Of a stretch of DNA of 64,000 nt, positions 1-10,157 are shown piece after piece (the first letter of the stretch is position 1; each line of letters starts with the position of its first letter). The stretch covers positions 124,001 to 188,000 of the forward strand of contig NZ_WHJH01000007.1 of the NCBI RefSeq assembly GCF_011682145.1, read 5' to 3'. Source of the DNA: Massilia mucilaginosa. GTDB taxonomy: Bacteria > Pseudomonadota > Gammaproteobacteria > Burkholderiales > Burkholderiaceae_D. Under the pieces are notes generated by a model that did not search any database, had not been told where the DNA came from, and worked only from the letters and a program-made list of their open reading frames with translations. Position numbers and translations under genes: made by a program.

Positions 1-268
1 GGTGACGGTGGCGCTGGGGTCGAACACGCCGCGCACCGTGCTCATCGACGGCAAGTGGCTGGTGCTGATCGCGGCGGTGGAACAGGCGGTCTGCTGCCAG
101 ATCGTCACCCTGGCCGATGGCAAGCTGCGCGCGCGCGTCGAATTCGCGCAGGACGATGAGGCGCGCTTCAGTTTCCACGACGGACGCCTGCTGGTGTTCG
201 ACCGGGCCGGGCGCCTGGTCGACATCGATTGCGCCTCCGGGCTGGCGCACAGCCTGTGCCTGAGCTGA
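1..268 (+). CDS. C-terminal end of an unidentified protein (5' end outside window)
   Basis: An open frame enters from the left edge and stops with TGA at 266-268, giving about 88 residues. The first in-frame GTG at base 2 is only an edge effect; the true start lies upstream. The visible part alternates short hydrophobic beta-like stretches (VLIDGKWLVLIAAV, GRLLVFDRAGRLVDID), as in the last blades of a beta-propeller. Beta-propeller proteins accompany MoxR/vWA genes in some bacteria and a MoxR operon lies just downstream on the other strand, but that link is inference. No function can be assigned. The next gene starts 14 bases after the stop. Confidence 0.5.
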   Translation, partial: VTVALGSNTPRTVLIDGKWLVLIAAVEQAVCCQIVTLADGKLRARVEFAQDDEARFSFHDGRLLVFDRAGRLVDIDCASGLAHSLCLS

Positions 269-282
269 GCGGGGGCGGCGGC

Positions 283-765
283 ATGGAAGAGACGGACAAT
301 CCCTACGCGGCCCCGGCGCCGGGCGCGTTCTACACGCCCTCGGTGTTCGGCCTGCACGGGCGCATCGGGCGCGGGCGTTACCTGATGTATTCGCTCTTCC
401 CCACCTGCGCCACGCTGCTGCTGCTGGCGCCGACGTTCATGGTTTACTGGATTTTCCTGATGGCTGTCGTGATCGGGCTCGCGCTGCTGGCCTTGCTGTC
501 GCATTTGCTCATCGTCGCCGCGCGCCGCCTCGACGACCTGGACCGTCCGCGCCGGTGGAGCCTGCTGCTCGTGGTGCCGGGATTGAACCTGCTGTTGGTG
601 TTGTATCTGCTGGGCGCCCCCGGCGATCCCGGGGCGAACGCGCACGGCCCGGCGCCCACCTCGGGCGTGGCGGCCTTGACCCGGGGGGCGTGGCTGGCCT
701 GTGCGCTGCCGCCGTGTATTCTGCTGGCCCTGTACCTGCTCGCCGCTCTCACACTGCCGGTATGA
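283..765 (+). CDS. DUF805 family inner-membrane protein (copy 1)
   Basis: A 160-residue protein starting at the ATG at 283, just after a G-rich stretch and 14 bases past the preceding stop; the frame is open further upstream, but that would overlap the previous gene. After a short soluble start (NPYAAP) comes the DUF805 signature block GRIGRGRYLMYSLFP, then about four hydrophobic helices, with the conserved ARRLDDLDRP loop between helices 2 and 3. DUF805 proteins are small integral membrane proteins of unknown function (E. coli YhaH/YhaI are members). It is followed by a second, clearly related copy, so this is a tandem duplication. Confidence 0.8.
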   Translation: MEETDNPYAAPAPGAFYTPSVFGLHGRIGRGRYLMYSLFPTCATLLLLAPTFMVYWIFLMAVVIGLALLALLSHLLIVAARRLDDLDRPRRWSLLLVVPGLNLLLVLYLLGAPGDPGANAHGPAPTSGVAALTRGAWLACALPPCILLALYLLAALTLPV

Positions 766-832
766 TATGGCAAGCGTTTCAGCTTGAAACGACGCCAGCG
801 CCAACGCTGGGCCACTAACGGGAGCGAGACCA

Positions 833-1321
833 TTGGATAATCCGTACGCAGCGCCGGCATCGACGACACCGGTGCCGGATCCGCGCGCCAGCTACACGCC
901 GACGCCGTTCAGCCTGGACGGGCGGATCGGGCGCTTGCGTTACCTGGTGTATGGTTTTTTGCCGGCGCTCGTCTTGCTGATCGTGCTGGCGTTTCTGATC
1001 GGCCAGTTCGGCCTGGGCCAGCGGCGCGGGCTGGTGCAGCTGCTTGCACTGGGGACAGCGCTGGCCGCGCTGGCGATCGCGCTGGCGATGACGCGGCGCC
1101 GCCTGCACGATCTGGCACGGCCGGGATGGTGGGCGCTACTCATGCTGGCGCCGCCGCTCAATCTGCTGCTGATCGGCTATCTGCTGTACCGGGCCGGCGA
1201 CGGCGGCGGCAACCGCTACGGACCGCCGCCGTCCGGGAACACGACCCTGGTGGCGGCGGGGATGTGGGGCATACTGATGCTGGGGGTGACGCTGATTGCG
1301 GCGCAGTTCGAGATCGGATGA
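833..1321 (+). CDS. DUF805 family inner-membrane protein (copy 2, TTG start)
   Basis: A 162-residue paralogue of the preceding gene with the same order of motifs: NPYAAP near the N terminus, LDGRIGRLRYLVYGFLPA, three or four hydrophobic helices, and the RRRLHDLARPGWW loop. The predicted start is TTG at 833, preceded by GGGAGCGAGA as a plausible ribosome binding site; starting here restores the NPYAAP motif shared with copy 1. The function of DUF805 is unknown. The 67-base spacer from copy 1 suggests cotranscription. Confidence 0.8.
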   Translation: MDNPYAAPASTTPVPDPRASYTPTPFSLDGRIGRLRYLVYGFLPALVLLIVLAFLIGQFGLGQRRGLVQLLALGTALAALAIALAMTRRRLHDLARPGWWALLMLAPPLNLLLIGYLLYRAGDGGGNRYGPPPSGNTTLVAAGMWGILMLGVTLIAAQFEIG

Positions 1322-1359
1322 GGCAGGCCGAGGGGTGGCGCGATGCCGCACCCGGCCGC

Positions 1360-2671
1360 CTACAGCTGGCCGCTTTCCTTGATGTCGAGGTAGCGGTTCA
1401 CCAGCGCGGCGCTGAGCTGGTCGGGGGTGATGTCGATCAGGCGCTCGGCGCGGATGCCGAGGCGCCGGATGGCGTCGCGCCGCTGCTGCAGGTAGTGCAC
1501 CGTGGCGCTGTAGCGCAGGGCGCTGGCGAAGGTGTCGACCTGTTTCGCGCGGGTGCCGTCCATGACTTTTTCGCGCAGGCTGGCGCAGATCACCAGGTGC
1601 TTGCTCGACATCAGCTCGCAGGCCGAGCGCAGCGCCGTGTCGTCTTCGTCGCGCAGGTTGGTGATGATGACGACAAAGGCGCGCTTGCTCAGGCGATTGA
1701 GCAGGTTGCTGGCCGCTTGCAGGTAGTCGGGCGCCATCTCGGCCGGCTGCACGTCGTACACCCCGGCCAGCAGGCGATCGAGCCCGTTGCGGCCCTTGCT
1801 CGGGGCCAGCCAGCGCGTCTCTTCGCCGCCGAAGGTCATCAGGCCGACCGCGTCGCCCTGTTTTTGCGCCAGGAAGCCGAGCGTGAGCACGGCGTTCAGT
1901 GCGTGGTCGAAGTGGGTGGTGACGTCGTCGCGCGCCAGCATGCGGCGCCCGGTGTCGAGCAGGAACACGACTTGCTGGTCGCGTTCTTCCTGGTATTCGC
2001 GGGTGATCGGCTTCTGGCGCCGCGCGGTCGCCTTCCAGTCGATCGAGCGCATGCTGTCGCCGTCGCGGTATTCGCGCAGCTGGCGGAAGTCGGTGCCTTC
2101 GCCGCGGCGGCGCTTGCGGATCGCGCCGGCCGCCGGCGCGCGCCGGTCGGTCGCCGAGAGGGTGTGCCCGAGCAGCTTGGAAAAGTCGGGGAAGACCTTG
2201 ATGTGCGATTGCTCGCCCAGGCGGTGCAAGCGCTGCCACAGGCGCAGCGGCGAGCGCACGCGCAGGTGGGCCGCGCCAAAACCGGCCGGGCCGCGCTGGT
2301 CGGGGCACAGGGTATAGGTGACGGCGGCGTAGGCGCCGGGCGCGATCGCGCTGGTGTGCGGCAGGCCCTGCATGCCCCAGCCGGCCGGATAGTCGTCGTA
2401 CAGGTCGAGCGCGAGCGCGCGCGTGCCTTCGTTATGGAGCTTGAGCGTGACCTTGTTCCAGGTCCCGACCGGCCACACGCCGGCCAGCTCGCGCTCGATG
2501 CGTACGTGCGGCGTGGTGCGCGAGATCCAGGCGTCGGCGCAGGCGGCCACCAGCGCGGCCAGCCCGGCGCCCTGCCACAGCGGCACCAGCGCCGGCACAT
2601 GGCTGGCGGCCGCGCCCAGCAGCGCCCAGCCGCCGGCCAGGGCCAGCAGGGTGCGCGACGGCATCAAGGCG

Positions 2672-2679
<8 letters not shown>
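1360..2679 (-). CDS. DUF58 domain protein, MoxR-operon partner
   Basis: A 439-residue protein, last gene of a six-gene minus-strand operon. Two hydrophobic segments near the N terminus (about residues 10-45) anchor it. A DUF58 core follows, with the hallmark GTDFRQLREYRDGDSMRSID, then a vWA-like fold beginning VVFLLDTGRRM. DUF58 proteins are encoded next to MoxR ATPases and are thought to act with them in assembling or activating other complexes. The start used is GTG at 2679, overlapping the end of the MoxR gene by 8 bases; an ATG at 2664 is an alternative. The substrate is unknown. Confidence 0.88.
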
Positions 2680-3665
<986 letters not shown>

Positions 3666-3676
<11 letters not shown>

Positions 3677-5078
3677 AGTGATTTCTCAGTGTTTGTAGGG
3701 TGCGGATCTGGCGTGTGAATCGGGTGACGTGGCTGGCGGCATCCTGCTGCAGGGCTTCGCTGACGTCGGCTTCAGGGATGGCGCAGGTGCGCGCCAGGGT
3801 GGCGAACAGCTCGCCCTCGGGCATGCGGAACAGGGCCGGGACGCGGCGCCGGATCAGGGCCAGGGTGTCGTCGCGCGCCGCTTCGAGCAGCATCTGGCGC
3901 CCGCCGTCGGCTTTCCACAGCCAGGCGCCGGAGGCGTCGATATGTTCGAGCAGCGAGCGCCGTTCGGCCTTGGGCGCCGGCAGGATCGGGCCGAAGCGGC
4001 GCACCGCGCTCCAGAACAGCAGCGCCAGGCAAACCGCCAGGCTGACCAGGGCCAGCTGGTAATGGCGCCACAGCGCCTTGTACCACGGCAGCACGTTGAG
4101 GCGCTTGACGATGGTGACGTGCTTGCCCGGCGTGAGTTCGGTCAGCGCCAGCAGCAGCTGGGCGTGGTCGCGCTCCGGCAGCTTGCTGTTGGTGAAGAAG
4201 CCGTTCGCGACCAGCACGATGCGGCCCTTGCCTTCGCCGTACACGCGCACGGCGCCGCCATCGTCGTCGCTCCACAGGGGGGCGGCAGCGCCGACCAGGC
4301 TGACCATTTCGGTGGTCCCGGCGTCGAGTTCGAGCGCGTACTGCTTGCCGGGCAGGGTCAGATGGCTGAGCGCCTGTTCGCGCGCCAGCCTGGCCTTGGC
4401 CATCGCTTCCGGCTTGTTCTTGTCCTTCTCGTCCGGCTCGGTGCGGCACTTGCAGGCCAGCGCATCGGGGCGCGCGCGCACGCCGAGGTGGTCGGTGAGC
4501 GGGTCGATGTCGTGGTCGGCTTCGTCATCAGTCGTTTCTTCGGCGGTCTTTTCCTCGTCCGCCGCGTCAGCCGCCGGCGCTTCATCGGTGGTGCTGGCGT
4601 CTTCGCCGGCCGCCGCTTGCGGTTCCGCTTCTTCTTCGGTCGCTTCTTCGGTCGCTTCTTCCGACTCTTCTCCCGCCTCGTGTTCCGCTTGCTCTTCGTC
4701 GCTGTAGGCGATCAGCGCTTCTTCGGCCGGCTTGATCCAGCGCGGTTCGGCGATCAGCGTGTTGCCGCGCCGCACCCACTCGAGCAATTCGCGGGCCTGG
4801 TCGGGCGTGGCCGTGCCGGAAGCGCCGCTGACGATCATGGTGCCGCCAGCGGTCTGGGGCACCACCAGTTCGCCCAGCGAGCCGGCGCCGGTAACGCTGC
4901 GGCCGTTCTGGCGCAACAGGCGCGTGGCGGCCAGCATCGGGTCGGCCGCGGCCGCAGCCGACTCGTGCTCCACCGAGGTCCAGCGCAGTTCCATGTTTTC
5001 GTGCCACCACCAATAGCCGAAGGCGCCGAGGATGAGCAGGACGAAGGCGATCAGGATGCCTTTTGCGCTGTCGCTCAT
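3666..5078 (-). CDS. DUF4350 domain membrane protein with a long acidic insertion
   Basis: A 470-residue protein with its start at 5078, where ATGA overlaps the stop of the upstream gene. One membrane helix lies at about residues 6-24 and a second near residue 350. The N-terminal part (LAATRLLRQNGRSV, GTMIVSGASG, LLEWVRRGNTLIAEP) fits DUF4350, a GATase-like fold. Unusual is a stretch of roughly 75 residues in the middle, rich in Glu, Asp and Ala, encoded partly by short GCTTCTTCGGTC-type repeats. DUF4350 genes are typical members of MoxR/DUF58/DUF4129 operons; their biochemical role is unknown. Confidence 0.85.
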
Positions 5079-6709
5079 GGCGTCACCTCGCGTACCGCGC
5101 CGAACTGGGCGTCCCATGCGGCGCAGCAGGCCAGCAGGACGTCGTCGCCCGGCCAGCGCGCGGCGTAGGCGCCGTTCAGCCAGAGCGTGGTGGCGCTGTC
5201 GGCCACGTCGAGCCGTGCGCGCGCCAGCCGCCCGCGCTGCTCGGCCTGGCGCGCCAGGCGCAGGCAGTCGCCTTCGGTATTGCCCTGGCGCAGGGCCAGC
5301 GCATCCTCGGTCACCAGGCGCGACAGGGTGGCGCGGTACAGCAGCGCCAGCGCGGCGCGCTGCTCGCCCCTGGCCCAGAAGGCGCGCACTTCGTCGGTGA
5401 CGTTGGGCGGCAGCGATTCGGCGCGGATGTTCAGGCCGCCGATTTCGGTGGCCACGCGCACCTTGGCGGCGCGTTCGAACGCCGGCAGATGGTGGCGGTA
5501 GCGGTACAGCAGCCAGCCCACCAGGCCGATGGCCAGCGCGATGACCACCATTTTGAAGATGTCGGCGGCAAAGTTAAAGTTGACCGACGGGAAATTGAAG
5601 TCCTCGTCCTTGTCATCTTTCTTTTTCTCCGGCTCCTTGCTCTTTTCCTTCATGCGCCAGATTTCGGTGCAAGCGTAGCCGCGCAGGTCGTCCGTGGCGT
5701 ACAGCTGGTCGATCTGCTTGCGCACGCCCGCTTGTTCCGGTGCCAGCAGCGGACCGCGTTCGGGCCGGCGCGGGCCGTCCTTGGGCGGTTCGCACTTGGC
5801 GGGGCCGGCAACTGCTGCGGCGGGCGCGGTGGCGGCGGCCGGGGCGGCGAGGGCCGGCAGCGGCAGGCTGGCGGCCGACAGCAGCACGCCGGCGCCGGCC
5901 AGCGCCAGCAGGGCCGACAGGACCGGCGCGGCGCGCGTGCGCGCGGCCGGACGCTTCATCTGGCGCAGCTTGATTTCGATATCCCACGCTTCCATGCTGG
6001 CGCGCCGGTTCAGGTACAGGGTGAAGCAGCAGGCGGTGTAGACCGGCGCCATGATGGCGGTGGCCATGCCGAAGGCGCCCAGGGTCATCAAGGCCACCGC
6101 CATGGTCTGCGGGGCGGCGCCGTCGGCGGTGACGTACAGGATGAACGGGTTGGTGGTTTTGCCGTCGCTGATGAAAATCCCGATGAAGCCGAGCACGCCG
6201 AGTTGCAGCACCATTTCGAGGTGGGAGCAGACAATGCCGAACCAGGCGGCCGAGGAGGCGGTGCCGTTGTTGCCGAGCGTGGCGCGGCGCAGGTTGGCGA
6301 CGCGTCCGCGCGCGCCTTCGAGCATCCAGACCGGATGCGACAGGCCGCGTCCGGGGCTGAACGGACGGCCCCAGGTAAGCAGGCGAAAGGCGCCGCCGCC
6401 GATCTGGCGCGGCCAGGCGCGCACCGCTTCCTGCCAGGTGACGGTGGTGCCGAACACCTGGCGCGAGAGCACGTACAGCGGCGCGCGTTCGAGCAGGGGC
6501 TTGAACCACCACGCCAGCAAGATCCAGGCCCAGCCCAGGTCGGGCAGCCAGACGGTGAGCGCGGCGCACAGCGCCAGCAGCGGCAGCCACAGGACCAGGA
6601 AGGACATGTAGGCGGCGCTGGCGTGCGAATGCAGCAGGGAAAAGCCCAGGTCGAGCGCCTGGGCATTCGTGCGCGGGCGCAGTTCGATCTGCAGTTTATC
6701 GATTTGCAT
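5075..6709 (-). CDS. DUF4129 domain-containing multi-pass membrane protein
   Basis: A 544-residue protein. The N-terminal half has several hydrophobic helices (for example about residues 35-70, 150-200 and 255-280). A periplasmic linker follows, then another helix (IFKMVVIALAIGLVGWLLY) and a C-terminal soluble DUF4129 domain (ALALLYRATLSRLVTEDALAL, GDCLRLARQ). DUF4129 often occurs with transglutaminase or MoxR/DUF58 genes and is suspected to act at the cell envelope. It starts at ATG 6709, 9 bases after the SpoIIM-like gene, and its stop overlaps the next start. The role is inferred only from operon context. Confidence 0.85.
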   Translation of the reverse strand: MQIDKLQIELRPRTNAQALDLGFSLLHSHASAAYMSFLVLWLPLLALCAALTVWLPDLGWAWILLAWWFKPLLERAPLYVLSRQVFGTTVTWQEAVRAWPRQIGGGAFRLLTWGRPFSPGRGLSHPVWMLEGARGRVANLRRATLGNNGTASSAAWFGIVCSHLEMVLQLGVLGFIGIFISDGKTTNPFILYVTADGAAPQTMAVALMTLGAFGMATAIMAPVYTACCFTLYLNRRASMEAWDIEIKLRQMKRPAARTRAAPVLSALLALAGAGVLLSAASLPLPALAAPAAATAPAAAVAGPAKCEPPKDGPRRPERGPLLAPEQAGVRKQIDQLYATDDLRGYACTEIWRMKEKSKEPEKKKDDKDEDFNFPSVNFNFAADIFKMVVIALAIGLVGWLLYRYRHHLPAFERAAKVRVATEIGGLNIRAESLPPNVTDEVRAFWARGEQRAALALLYRATLSRLVTEDALALRQGNTEGDCLRLARQAEQRGRLARARLDVADSATTLWLNGAYAARWPGDDVLLACCAAWDAQFGAVREVTP

Positions 6710-6718
6710 GGCGGCCTC

Positions 6719-7666
6719 TTATTGCTTGCCGCGGCCGGCGAACAGGAAAAATCCGATCACCAGCACCCAGCAGGTGCCGCCGACGGCGTATTTGACATTG
6801 ATCGGTACCACGCTCGAGGCCGACCAGAAGGCTTCGATGAAGGCGGCCAGGAAGGTCATCAGGCTGCCGCCGACGATCACCGGGAACATGGTTTGGCTGG
6901 TTTCGTACAGGGCGTGGGCGCGCGTGCGGCGGCCCGGATGGATCAGCGCCAGCCCGAGGCGGATGCCCGACATGCCGCACAGCAGCAGCCCGGTGACTTC
7001 GACGCTGGCGTGGGTGATCACGAACGACCAGAACTGGTGCGCGGTGGCCGGGTCGCGGCTCAGCCAGGCGGCGATCACGCCCAGGTGCATACCGTTGAAA
7101 GCGACGCTGACGAGGGCTGGAATGCCGCCGAAGATGCCGCCGGCGAAGGTGCGAAAGCCGATCGAGACATTGTTCCAGATGTAGTGGCCGAACATCATCA
7201 CATCGCCCTCGCTGCCGCCGCGTCCGACGCTGGTGCGGCCCGGCTGGTACATCTCGCGATAGTCGGCCAGCTGGCTGGCCGAGGCGAAGCTGTAGGCCCA
7301 CTGCGGCTTGAACCAGACCAGCAGGCCGACGCCGAGCGCGACCCCGAAAAAGGCCAGGCAGGTCAGCAGCAGCAAGCGCCATTCGGCGCGCACGCGGCAC
7401 GGGAAATCGACCAGCATCCAGCGCACCAGCGTGTTGGGGCGCTCGATCGCGGTGCCGTACAGGCGCCGGTGGCAGGCGCCGACCAGTTTTTGCAGATAAT
7501 CGGTGAGGGCCGGCGAATAGCCGCGCTGGCTCGACAGCGCCAGGCACTGGCACAGGCGGCGGTACAGGGCCGGCAGCGCGCGCTGGTCGGTACCGGCGCC
7601 CTCGAGCAGGGCGCTGATTTCGGTCCAGAGGGCGGCGTGGTCGGCTTCGAACTGTTGCTGTTTCAT
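6719..7666 (-). CDS. Stage II sporulation protein M (SpoIIM)-like membrane protein
   Basis: A 315-residue multi-pass membrane protein matching the SpoIIM/DUF95 family: an N-terminal soluble helical part (about residues 1-100), then five or six hydrophobic helices, with the typical FGHYIWNNVSIGFRTFAGG and GVIAAWLS / HASVEVTGLLL segments. In non-sporulating proteobacteria such genes sit in MoxR operons, as here; a sporulation role is not implied. The start at 7666 overlaps the RDD stop as ATGA. Confidence 0.88.
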   Translation of the reverse strand: MKQQQFEADHAALWTEISALLEGAGTDQRALPALYRRLCQCLALSSQRGYSPALTDYLQKLVGACHRRLYGTAIERPNTLVRWMLVDFPCRVRAEWRLLLLTCLAFFGVALGVGLLVWFKPQWAYSFASASQLADYREMYQPGRTSVGRGGSEGDVMMFGHYIWNNVSIGFRTFAGGIFGGIPALVSVAFNGMHLGVIAAWLSRDPATAHQFWSFVITHASVEVTGLLLCGMSGIRLGLALIHPGRRTRAHALYETSQTMFPVIVGGSLMTFLAAFIEAFWSASSVVPINVKYAVGGTCWVLVIGFFLFAGRGKQ

Positions 7667-8334
7667 TTGTTAAAGCCTGCCACGTAGCCGCGCATGCGTT
7701 CGACCGAATCGGCGCCCTGGGCGCCGGTCAGCGGTTCGGCGATGGTGCCCAGCTCGGCCATGCGGTCGAGCGGCAGGCGGTTTTCGCGTTCGAACAGGTC
7801 GACCAGGGTGCGCTGCTGGTCCGGGCTGAGCGGGAAGGGCAGCGGCAGCGGTTCGGCCGACGGCGGGGTCGGGCGCGGCATGGGTTTTTCGACATAGATG
7901 ACCTGGGTGCCGGCCACGATGTCGCCCAGGCGGCGAAAGCGCGCATCGAACAGCATGCACACCAGGCCGGTGGCGTACAGGAACGGCAGGAAGTCGGCCA
8001 CCAGCAGCAGGTTGCGCAGGGTCGATTCGCGCCAGCCGACCGGCAAGCCGTCGCTGCGCACCACTTCCAGGCCGAGCGCGCGCTTGCCCAGCGTGCGGCC
8101 ATTGAAATACACTTCGCTGATGATCGGATAGCCCCAGTAGGAGACGAACAGGATGACCAGGAACAGGCCGCTGCCGAATTTGCCGCTGGGCGTGATCAGC
8201 TGGGCCAGCCCGCAAAACAGCAGCCAGACCACGACATCGATCAGCCAGGCGGCCGCGCGCAGGAAGGGGCCGGCGGGCGTCAGTTGCAGGCTCACGCCTT
8301 CGGGCGTGGTCAGGGACAGGCGGCCGTCTAGCAA
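7663..8334 (-). CDS. RDD family membrane protein, first gene of the MoxR operon
   Basis: A 223-residue protein with the RDD motif pattern: GPFLRAAAWLIDVVVW (R..A..iD), YFNGRTLGKRALGLEVVRSDG and WRESTLRNLLL, and three membrane helices. A C-terminal Pro-rich soluble tail of about 80 residues follows. The start is TTG at 8334, supported by an AAAGAGG ribosome binding site at about 8345-8351; no upstream in-frame ATG fits better. It is the 5' gene of the six-gene run ending at 1360. RDD proteins are thought to be transport- or envelope-related; the exact role is unknown. Confidence 0.87.
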   Translation of the reverse strand: MLDGRLSLTTPEGVSLQLTPAGPFLRAAAWLIDVVVWLLFCGLAQLITPSGKFGSGLFLVILFVSYWGYPIISEVYFNGRTLGKRALGLEVVRSDGLPVGWRESTLRNLLLVADFLPFLYATGLVCMLFDARFRRLGDIVAGTQVIYVEKPMPRPTPPSAEPLPLPFPLSPDQQRTLVDLFERENRLPLDRMAELGTIAEPLTGAQGADSVERMRGYVAGFNK

Positions 8335-8598
8335 GCGTATGCCTCTTTGCGCTGCGCGAATGCGACTGAAGTGATGACCGCCATGCTTATACCGTGTTAA
8401 ATTTACTGTAGGATGTATTTATTGTAACCAAGAAACGATGTAAGCATGGCAAAAATGTGAAAATCACAGCGCATTTGTTGGGAATGGACCACTTTTGCTG
8501 TCATGTTGCGGGCTTTTTCGTGACATCGGTGCAAGGCGTGCCGGTGACCGACGCTGCGAGTATACTGCGCCCGCGCGGGTCGCGTCACAGATTATCGG

Positions 8599-9306
8599 GT
8601 GGACTTTTTGAATAGAAAACTGATTATTGGCGTGTGTATTGCCGCCGCCGCGGCCTCGGTGGCGCAAGTGCCGGACAAGCATGCGGCATCGCCGTCCGCT
8701 ACGCTGGCGTTTCCGCGCCATTTGCTGGCCGATGCCGGCAGTTGTCCGCTGCCGGCGTGGCCGCGCGACGCGCTGCTGTACGATTTGCAGGGCAGCAGCA
8801 CGGTGTCGTTCGCGATCGGGGCCGACGGTGCGGTCGAGCGTGCGCGCTTGCTGCGCAGCAGCGGCTGGAGCGTGCTCGACGACGCGGCCCTGCGCGGCAT
8901 TGGCGCCTGCCGTTTCAAGGCCGGACTGGACGCGGCCGAACGCGCCGGGCCGTATCCGATGCAGTTCGCCTGGAAGCTCGACGGCGCGGCCGGCGTGGCG
9001 CCGCGGCTGCTCGTCGGCAGCTGCCGGCCCTCGGCGCATTTTGCGCGCTTTGTCCCGGACGCGCTGGCGTCCGGCATGGCGTCCGCTACGGCGTCCAATG
9101 CGGCGCCGGGCAGCGCCAGTGGCGTGCTGGTACGCTTCTTGGTGGGCGAGGGCGGCGTGCCCGGGCGCGTGGTGGCTGAAGCCGAGGGACAGCCGCCGGC
9201 GCTGGTGGCGGAGGCGCTCGACTTCGTCCGCTCGTGCCGCTTCGATGACGACGACACTCCCGGCGAGCGCAGCGCCAGCATGACCGGCCGCGTCGTCGAG
9301 AGCTGA
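8599..9306 (+). CDS. Secreted protein with two TonB C-terminal-like domains
   Basis: A 235-residue protein with a hydrophobic N-terminal segment (KLIIGVCIAAAAASVAQ) that looks like a signal peptide or anchor. Residues about 55-120 match a TonB C-terminal fold (STVSFAIGADGAVERARLLRSSG, LDDAALRGIGACRF). A second, weaker copy occupies about 170-225 (GVLVRFLVGEGGVPGRVV, ALDFVRSCRF). It lacks the long Pro-rich periplasm-spanning region of a true TonB. The start is uncertain: GTG at 8599, or TTG at 8608 after GGGTGGA. A TATACT box at 8561-8566 may be its -10 element. The next gene follows one base after its stop. Confidence 0.7.
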   Translation: MDFLNRKLIIGVCIAAAAASVAQVPDKHAASPSATLAFPRHLLADAGSCPLPAWPRDALLYDLQGSSTVSFAIGADGAVERARLLRSSGWSVLDDAALRGIGACRFKAGLDAAERAGPYPMQFAWKLDGAAGVAPRLLVGSCRPSAHFARFVPDALASGMASATASNAAPGSASGVLVRFLVGEGGVPGRVVAEAEGQPPALVAEALDFVRSCRFDDDDTPGERSASMTGRVVES

Positions 9307-9307
9307 A

Positions 9308-10123
9308 TTGGACATCGCGCGCCTTGAAAACAAACTGATCGTCATCAGCGAGCCGGCCGGCGTGGCCGCCTACGACTTCGACATCGGCCTGCACGTCGCC
9401 TGCACCCATCCGTACCGGATCGACGGAGAAGAAAGCTGCGTGCTGCGGATCGGCCCGATTGCCGATTACGCGGCCGAGTTCGACGACAAACTGGCCATGG
9501 GGCTACGGCTGGTCAATTCGCCGCAGGAGCACGTGCGCGCCAGCGAACTGGAAGCCTGGTACCCGCTGCTCGGCGCGCTCACCCCGCGCACCGAGGTGTT
9601 CGACAGCCTGCCATCGGCCGACGCGATCGAAGCCGGGTTCGCGTGGCCGGTGTTCATGAAAGGCTCGCGCCAGACCAGCAAGCACAATCCCGAGCTGTCG
9701 GTGATCCGCAGCCGCGCGCACTACGCGGTGGCGGCGCAGCTGTACCGCGCCGATCCGATCCTGCACTGGCAAAAGCCGGTGATCCGCGAATTCGTGGCGC
9801 TCGAAGCGGTGCCTGGGCAGGTGGCCGGAAAGGTCCGGCCCTCGGTCGAATACCGCTCGTTCTGGTGGCACGGACACTGCGTGGGCTGGGGGCGCTACTG
9901 GAACCAGGTGGCGCCGTACGCCTGCGCCGACGAGCATGCCGGGCGCGCTCTCGCCGCGCAAGCCGCCGCGCTGGTGGCGGTGCCGTTCCTGGTGGTCGAC
10001 GTGGCCAGGACGGCCGACGGGCGCTGGATCGTCATCGAATGCAACGACGCCCAGGAATCCGGCTACGCCGGCATCGCCCCGCAACTGCTGTGGCGCGCAC
10101 TGCTGGCGCGCATCGACGCCTGA
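9308..10123 (+). CDS. ATP-grasp domain protein (DUF4343-like)
   Basis: A 271-residue protein starting at TTG 9308, with a single base between it and the preceding stop, so the two are almost certainly cotranslated. The C-terminal two thirds resemble ATP-grasp enzymes: a core with AGFAWPVFMKGSRQTSKHNP (nucleotide-binding Lys region), VIREFVALE, and the closing metal-binding motif WIVIECNDAQESGYAGI. ATP-grasp enzymes form amide or related bonds by acyl phosphate chemistry. The substrate cannot be deduced from the sequence or the neighbours. Confidence 0.7.
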   Translation: MDIARLENKLIVISEPAGVAAYDFDIGLHVACTHPYRIDGEESCVLRIGPIADYAAEFDDKLAMGLRLVNSPQEHVRASELEAWYPLLGALTPRTEVFDSLPSADAIEAGFAWPVFMKGSRQTSKHNPELSVIRSRAHYAVAAQLYRADPILHWQKPVIREFVALEAVPGQVAGKVRPSVEYRSFWWHGHCVGWGRYWNQVAPYACADEHAGRALAAQAAALVAVPFLVVDVARTADGRWIVIECNDAQESGYAGIAPQLLWRALLARIDA

Positions 10124-10157
10124 TTCTTCCTTCGGCGCCGGCTTTCGTTTCCCAACC

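Noticed and set aside
6719-7666. Sporulation function from the SpoIIM-like protein
   Set aside because: No other sporulation genes and a clear MoxR-operon context; SpoIIM-like proteins are widespread in non-sporulating bacteria.
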